Positions 57,727-64,000 of a stretch of 64,000 nt of DNA are shown piece by piece (the stretch's first letter is position 1; each line of letters starts with the position of its first letter). The translations under genes and the position numbers were made by a program. Origin of the DNA: Wyeomyia smithii (taxonomy: Eukaryota > Arthropoda > Insecta > Diptera > Culicidae); NCBI RefSeq assembly GCF_029784165.1, contig NC_073696.1:106662665-106726664 (forward strand), given 5' to 3'. The notes below the pieces were generated by a model. That model made no database searches. It was not told the DNA's origin and saw only the letters and a program-made list of their open reading frames with translations.

Positions 57727-60440
57727 TGCCTTTCTCCTAGAAAGGTATAGCAATCACTGGAAAAACCAAAGGTATAAAAGTGCTCCAAAGGGTCGAATCT
57801 CGTATATCTATCGACTTAGTTTGACGAGCTGAGCATTTTCTGTATATGTGTGTGTGTGTATGTGTGTGTGTGTGTGTGTGTGTATGTGTGTGTGTATGTG
57901 TGTGTGTATGTAACGCTCTCCCAATCTCACTCGATTTTCTCAGAGATGGCTGGACCGATCTTCATGAAATTAATTGCAAATGAGAGGTCCCAAATGAGAG
58001 GTCCCATAAGACCCTATTAAATTTCATTGCAATCGGATTTTTAGTTTAGAGGTTATGTTTATAAATGTGAAAATCACGAAACATCAATATCTCAGAAACT
58101 ACTCAACCGATTTTAACAAAATTGGTTTTAAATGAACGAGCTACTTAAAAGACCCTTAACTTTTGAGTTTCATGAAGAGTGAACGTGCGGTTCAGAAGTT
58201 ATTCAAAGAAACGTGTTCTGGAGAGTGTTTAATCTCACTTATGTTTCTCAGAGATGGCTGAACCGATTTCAACAAAATCAGTGTCATTTGGAAGGTCTAA
58301 ATACCCCATAAGACCCTATTGATTTTTTTTGCAATTGGACTATTACTTTGCCTGTTATGTTTAAAAATGTGAAATCTAGCCATGAAAAGAAACATATTCC
58401 GAAGACTACTTAAACTCACTCACTTTTCTCAGAGATGGCTGAACCGATTTTCACGAAATTAGTATCAAATGAAAGGTCTAGCTGCCTCATAATACCCTAT
58501 TGAATTTCAATGTAATCGGTCTGTTACTTTGTCTGTAATGTATCAAAATATGAAAATCACGAAACTTCATTATCTCAGAAGGTACACAACCGATTTGAAC
58601 AATATTGGTATCAAATGAACGGGCTAGTTAAAGGTTAATTGATGAATTTTATAGTGATTAAGCACGTGGTTCAAAAATTGTGAAAAGAAACATGTTCCGG
58701 TGACTTTTTAAATTCACTCGTTTTCCCAAAAATGGCTGGACTAAATTCAACAATCTCAGTGTCAAATGAAAAGTTTGGCTTTCCTATAGGTTCCCATTTT
58801 ATTTGACTATAATCGTATTCCAACCGTTATGTATTAAATTATAAAAACAACGAAAGTCTATTATCTCAAAGATCACACGACTTATTTGAACATATCTAGT
58901 GTCATTTGAATGGGTTGTCTCTCAAACACACAAGTAAGAAATTTCATAGCAATTGGATATGTGGTACAAAAGTTATGAAAAGAAACGAAATTCAAAGACT
59001 ATTTAAAATTGTAGCTGCTTTGATCAAAACATACGGCCTCAATAAAATTTAAATTTGGTATTGTGCTATTCGTACGTTCCCGGTATTGCTCGTCATTGAA
59101 GTGTACGAAATTCAAAGTCATTTCTTTTATTTCGCTATTTCTTCAGCACGAATATTTTATTCCTCAATAATGTTTTTTTTAACTTTTTGCCTTTCTCCTA
59201 GAAAGGCATAGCAATCACTTGCAAAACCGAAGATGTGAAAGGGCTCCAAGGGGCCGAATGGCATATATCACTCGACTCAGTTCGACGATCTGATCATTTT
59301 CTGTATGTATGTGTGTGTGTGCGTGTGTGTGTGTGTGCAGCTTTTTATTTTCACTCACTTTTCTCAGAGATGGCTGGACCGATTTTGATGAAATTATATG
59401 CAAATGAAAGATGTCTAGTTGCCCCATAAGACTCTATTGAATTTAATTGTAATTGGATTTTTATTTTATAGGTTATGTTTAAAAATGTAAAATACACGAA
59501 ACATCAATATATCAGAAACCACACAACCGATTTCAATAAAATTGAAATCAAATGAACGGGCTATCTTAAAAACCCCTAACTTTTGAATTTTATATAGATT
59601 GAACATGTGGTTCAAAAGTTATGAAAAGAAACGTCTTCTGAAGACTGTTTAATTTCACTCATGTTTCTCAGAGATTACTGGATCGATTTCCACAAAATCA
59701 GTGTCATATGAAAGGTCTAGTTACCCCATAAGACCCAATTGATTTTTTTTGCAATCGGACTATTACTTTGCCTGTTATGTTTAAAAATGTGAAATTCAGC
59801 TATGAAAAGGAACATATTCCGAAGAATACATAAACTCACTCACTTTTCTCAGAGATGGCTGAACCGATTTTCACGAAATTAGTGTCAAATGAAAGGTCTA
59901 GCTGACTCATAACACCCTATTGAATTTTACTGTAATCGAACTGTAACTTTGTTTGTAATGCATCGAATTGTGAAAATCACGAAACTTCATTATCTCAGAA
60001 AGTACACAACCGATTTGATCAATATTATCATCAGATGAACGGGCTAGTCAAGGGTTAACTGATGAATTATGATGCAACACGTGGTTTCAAAGTTTGGCTG
60101 CCCTATACGTTCCCATTTCATTTGATTATAATCGAACTAAGCAACCGTTATGTATTAAATTGTTCTCAAAGATTACACGACTTATTTGAACATATCTAGT
60201 GTCATTCGAACGAGTCATCTCTCAAACTTACAAATAACAAACTTTATAACAATTTGATATGTGGCTCAAAAGTTATGGAAAGAAAAGAAATTCAAAGGCT
60301 ATTTAAAACTATACCTGCTTTGATCAATATATGTGGCCTCAATACAATTTAACTGTGGTATCGTACCTTCTGAATGTTCCCGGTATCGCTGGTGATTGAA
60401 TTGTTCGAAATTAAGAGTTATTTTCTTTATTTTGCTATTC
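57727..60440. repeat. Two ~1.46-kb units built of ~150-bp monomers
   Basis: Unit 1 starts GCCTTTCTCCTAGAAAGGTA at 57727 and unit 2 GCCTTTCTCCTAGAAAGGCA at 59189 (1462 bases apart). Each opens with the same 120-base leader and a GT microsatellite (57848-57910; 59304-59338). Each then carries a series of monomers with CTCAGAGATGGCTGAACCGA..AAAT..GTCAAATGAAAGGTCTA at roughly 57940, 58090, 58247, 58430, 58573, 58723, 58863 in unit 1 and 59363, 59510, 59666, 59847, 59992, 60165 in unit 2. Noncoding; I know this sort of repeat from culicine genomes. Confidence 0.8.
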
Positions 60441-60901
60441 ATATTTTATACTTCAATTACAACATCATTATTTTAAAACCCAAAAAGTGAATACACATTT
60501 ATTGGATCTATTGGAAATCTATTTTTACAAATAATAAGTTTGAATGAGAAAGGCTGGGTCTGACCGCTAGGTTGATTAATTTAGGTTTTTTGGAAAGCAT
60601 TGCTTTAACTAAAACGAAAGCTTTATCAATTTCAACAACTGGCATGATTGCTCATAGTAAGTCAGTGAGGAAAATGTTGTATTGCACCTCAATTATTAGA
60701 CTCCGCCTCCAATAGACGCATGTTACAATTTTTTTATATGAATCAAGTCTCCTTAAGCCGATCAATGGAAACAGTAGCGTAAATTCAAAGGACACTCACA
60801 AAATAACTTTGTAATAAATAAAATTATTTTTATAATTTTATTTTAAAGTATGCAGGATGTGTCAACTGGCTTAAGCCCTAACTCGTTTTTCTATATTACT
60901 C

Positions 60902-61320
60902 ATGTCGAGTTCGTTTTCGCGGAGTAGCTATACTTTTTACCCTGAAAATGTTTTTTTTTCACGTTCCGGACTACACTTTTTTTGTCTCTGACTACACTTT
61001 TTCTGTCCCGGACTACACCCGAAAGAAGCAGAACGTACTTTTGAGAGTTACCAATACACTCACACGTATGTGTCAAAACTGGTTTGTTTTGGTTCTCGTT
61101 CCACGTGGTAAAGTGTCAGGTAAACACATTTGCGAGATGAAAATATGAAACGAAAACGAGACAAAAAGATGATGGCGATTTTGATCAAAATAAAACAAAT
61201 TGACAGCTTTATTTATTATTACATACACCAATGCAACTAGGTACCATGAAAATGTTTTTTTTTAAGTCGAAAAGTGTGGTCCGGGACGGTGTAGCTACAC
61301 CGCGAAAACGAATTCGACAT
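60902..61320. mobile_element. 419-bp TIR element
   Basis: ATGTCGAGTTCGTTTTCGCG at the left is mirrored by CGCGAAAACGAATTCGACAT at the right (one mismatch), extending into GTAGCTA. Internal 'GACTACACTTTTT' phrases repeat three times. Target duplication not resolved; superfamily unknown. Confidence 0.65.
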
Positions 61321-61602
61321 CAGTGTTTATTTTTCATTCCATCTCAAATGTGAGAAAATAAGTACAAACATGCCAACAACCTTTTGAAATTTTAATCAAA
61401 GTTTGAGGAATTGTTTATACAAAGTAACTATGCAAAAATCACTGATTTGATGACGATTGGACCACCCCTTGCTCCGTGGGACCCTTTTCTTTTATGATAA
61501 AAGTGTCATTTGTCGTCCTAAACCTAATTTTCAATTTTCTTTTAATTATGGCTACAAATACAAATGTATAGAAATCAGGCTAGTAGAAAAATCAGAGTAA
61601 AA

Positions 61603-61685
61603 TAATGGGTGACAACTAAGATATTGGATTTTTTTTTGGTTCTTTTACTCAACAACAAACACGCTCATAGAAAATGTATATATGT
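61603..61685 (+). mobile_element. Left end of the Tc1-like element of 24464, truncated
   Basis: GGGTGACAACTAAGATATTG followed by ACTCAACAACAAACACGCTC parallels the first ~80 bases at 24464. The similarity stops where LINE sequence begins. Confidence 0.6.
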
Positions 61686-62640
61686 AAGGAACCTTGTGCA
61701 AGCACGTTTTATAGTTCTAACTGATATAGGAGTACCTCAAGGAAGCAATATCGGTCCTTTACTATTCTTAGTTTCCGGAACGACTTCGGAAACCTAAAAC
61801 TGTATGGAATATCAAAGCTTTTTGCAAATGATACAGCATTGTTTTATCCCAGTGCTAGTGTTCAAATGGTTGTTACTCACATGTAATCCGATTTATGCAC
61901 TCTAATTGAATAATTTGATGGCAATTACCTCTCTCTGAACCTCACGTAAACAAAGTATATAATATTCCATTCGCTGCGCAAAAAAAATCCTCAACATCCC
62001 GATCCATGTGTGAGAAATTTGTTCATCGAAAAAGTGTCTTCTCTCAAATATTTAGGACTTCACTTAGATTCCCGTCTTTCATGGGGAATTCATCTTGGAA
62101 AGGTGTCATGTAAAATTTCCACTCTATGTGGCCTTATGAAAAGCGTACGACGGTTTGTGCCTATTAAAGCATTAATAAACTTTTATTATGCGTGTATTCA
62201 TTCTATTCTCCAATACCTAATTATTGTTTGGGGTCATGCTGCTAAATCAAAACTTAGAAAAATTCAAACACTTCAGGACAGGTGTGTAAAAGTAATTTTC
62301 AATTTGCCTCACTTGAACCCAACTGAATTACTCTACACAAATTTAAACCATAGAATAATTCCTATTTTAGGATTACGTGATTCTCAAACAATTATTTTTG
62401 TCCACAATACATTTCACAAACAAAATTTTCATCACAACATAACTTTCACAGCTAGGATTAACCGTCAAAACACCAGAAATGCATCTGAACTCTTGAGAAG
62501 TAGAGCTAGCATGAACTTGGGTTCAACACGCATCCTGTGTTATGGCCCGTTAAAGTACAATTTGCTGCCTTACGAACTAAAACTAATAACTAATACCATC
62601 CTGTTTAAAATCAAATTGAAGCAACATTTAATAAGAATTT
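61686..62640 (+). pseudogene. CR1/L2-like LINE reverse transcriptase, 3' half, broken
   Basis: Reads TDIGVPQGSNIGPLLFL (RT motif B), a frameshift, then KLYGISKLFANDTALFYPS (active-site block with FAND where FADD is expected), stops, and VSSLKYLGLHLDSRLSWGIH to ACIHSILQYLIIVWGHAAKS, LQDRCVKVIFNLPHLNPTEL and LKYNLLPYELKLI. This is the C-terminal half of a CR1-group ORF2. Catalytic Asp changed to Asn plus stops: inactive. It abuts the opposite-strand LINE near 62640. Confidence 0.75.
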
Positions 62641-64000
62641 TTTTTGTTCTTTGTAGCCTTAGTGCGCTTTTTTTTGCTTCTTATTGTACAAATAGATGCA
62701 ATGGAAGTAAGCTTAACATAGCATCTAGTGCCTTTGAAGGAGTACTTCGAATTGCTCCAGTGATGGAAATTGTGGCAAGTCTTTGCAACTTTTCCAGCTT
62801 CTTTTGAGCATACTTGACATTTGTTTTTGGCCACCATACTAAGGACGCATATGTTATTCTGGGTCTAACGATAGCTGTATAGATCCAATAGATCATCTTT
62901 GGCTTCAATCCCCATTTGTTACCAAAGGTTTTTTTACTGATCCATAAGGCACTTGTAGCCTTATTTATTATTTTTTCCATATGTAAGCTCCAGTTTAATT
63001 TGCTGTCTAGAGTTACTCCTAAGTAGTTGACTTCTTGCGAAAGTTCTAATTTCGTTCCATTGAGACATAAGTCAGGAATTTTGATTTTTTTCCTGCGTGT
63101 AAATAGAATAACGTTAGTTTTCTTTGGATGTATCGTAAGTCCCTCTTTTTTGCACCACATTGTAGTTAAATTTAGAGCATCTTGGAGTCTATCTTTGATT
63201 ACATGCTCATATTTTCCACGAACTATAACTACTATATCGTCCGCAAAACCAATTACTTCGTAACCCTGTGATTCTAGTTGTGTCAACAGTTCATCAACCA
63301 CTAATGACCACAACAGGGGTGAGAGAACCCCTCCCTGTGGGCATCCTTTTGCAGTCCTTACTGTGACTGTTGAGCCTCCATGATTGCAAGTTATTTCTCT
63401 TTTTTGTAACATTTCAAATATCCTGTCAACGATAGTTTTGTCGAAGTTACGTTTTATCATAACACCTTTCATTGAATTATAGGATGCATTATCAAAAGCG
63501 CCTTCGATGTCTAGAAATGCTGCTAGCATAATTTCTTTGGCTTCGAATGTTTTTTCAATTTTTGTTACTAGTGCATGAAGTGCTGTTACTGTGGATTTGT
63601 TATGCTGATAAGCAAATTGATATTTATTCAAAGGTTTTGGCTTCAGATATTCTGACTTTATATAGTCATCGATGAGTTTTTCCATCAATTTCAACATGAA
63701 TGACGAAAGGCTAATTGGTCTAAACGATTTTGGACTCGTTTTGTCCTTTTTATTAGCTTTCGGAATAAAGACAACACGAACTTGGCGCCAGCTTTTTGGA
63801 ATATATTTTAACCTTAAGCTTGCTTTGAACATCTCAGTTAAGCAAGAGGTTAAGCTTCCTTTGCCCTCTTGAATCATGATAGGACGGATTTCGTCAGAAC
63901 CTGGTGATTTATATGGTGCAAACGAATTTATTGCCCATTCAACTCTCGCGTGAGTAAAAATACGACTTGCTAGATCTTGCGAATGCTCTCTGGTCATATT
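62641..64000 (-). pseudogene. I/R1/LOA-group LINE reverse transcriptase, partial
   Basis: A 438-codon frame (62681-63997), open at the window edge, gives RT motifs in order: NSFAPYKSPGSDEIRP, VVFIPKANKKDKTSPKSFRP, motif A AAFLDIEGAFDNASYNS (about residue 160), motif B TAKGCPQGGVLSPLLWSL (about 217), active site FADDIVVIV (about 250), LTIHPKKTNVILF, VNYLGVTLDSKLNW. It stops at TAA (62681-62683) in what should read LFVQ-EAKKSALRLQ, and homologous sequence continues to about 62640. The RNase H or C-terminal region is absent. RT core residues are intact. The N-terminus lies beyond the window. Confidence 0.85.

Noticed and set aside
57848..59338. CRISPR-like regular spacing of repeats
   Set aside because: Monomers are diverged, ~150 bp long and contiguous in a eukaryotic satellite-like repeat; no short identical repeats with unique spacers exist.

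Overview
The window is AT-rich, repeat-dense insect DNA, most likely from a culicine mosquito (Aedes, Culex or a relative). The argument rests on three things. The only conserved host gene is the LIM-homeobox gene tailup/islet, with short insect-type introns (71 and 74 bp). Several repeat types look like ones I know from culicine genomes: tRNA-derived SINEs, 'AGATGGCTG' modules after a GT microsatellite, and palindromic MITEs. The rest is a mixture of RTE-, CR1/L2- and I-like LINE relics, mariner/Tc1/pogo relics and a Penelope-like element. The species call is inference; no database was searched.

Layout. 0.2-4.3 kb: foldback elements, MITEs and a 1.06-kb TA-flanked element. 6.7-7.4 kb: three minus-strand exons of tailup encoding both LIM domains; the homeodomain exon and the first coding exon were not found, and the homeodomain exon should lie beyond the left edge. 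8.7-16.4 kb: a nested transposon cluster made of a SINE, an RTE LINE relic, a Penelope-like element (PLE) array and a Tc1-like transposase relic split by a MITE. 17-27.3 kb: MITEs, SINEs, a pogo-like relic, a Tc1-like relic inside a MITE, and an internally deleted mariner. 30.4-32.1 kb: tandem satellite rich in TATGCGA. 35.8-37.1 kb: a perfect 87-bp duplication, a SINE and two palindromic MITEs. 38.5-41.9 kb: GC-rich hairpins and a repeated family carrying CCAAT/TATA promoter-like blocks and hairpins. 42.5 kb: an hAT-type MITE. 43-57.7 kb: mostly unassigned DNA with one SINE, a decayed tandem repeat and a 55-bp duplicated segment. 57.7-60.4 kb: two ~1.46-kb units built from ~150-bp monomers. 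60.9-64 kb: a TIR element and two convergent LINE fragments.

The main discovery is the PLE insertion at 10321-14097. It has an intact 807-codon ORF (reverse transcriptase with YVDD, then a GIY-YIG endonuclease) followed by a partial tandem copy and an inverted terminal fragment. The whole array is bounded by one perfect 12-bp target-site duplication, so it probably inserted as a unit. Its repeated terminal region carries three identical 61-nt copies of a sequence that folds as a type I hammerhead ribozyme: two on the minus strand in element sense, one inverted. Hammerheads are already known from other Penelope-like elements; the family and the arrangement here are what deserve a second look.

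Apart from tailup, nearly all coding potential belongs to transposable elements, most of them broken. The remaining long stretches hold no gene I can support.
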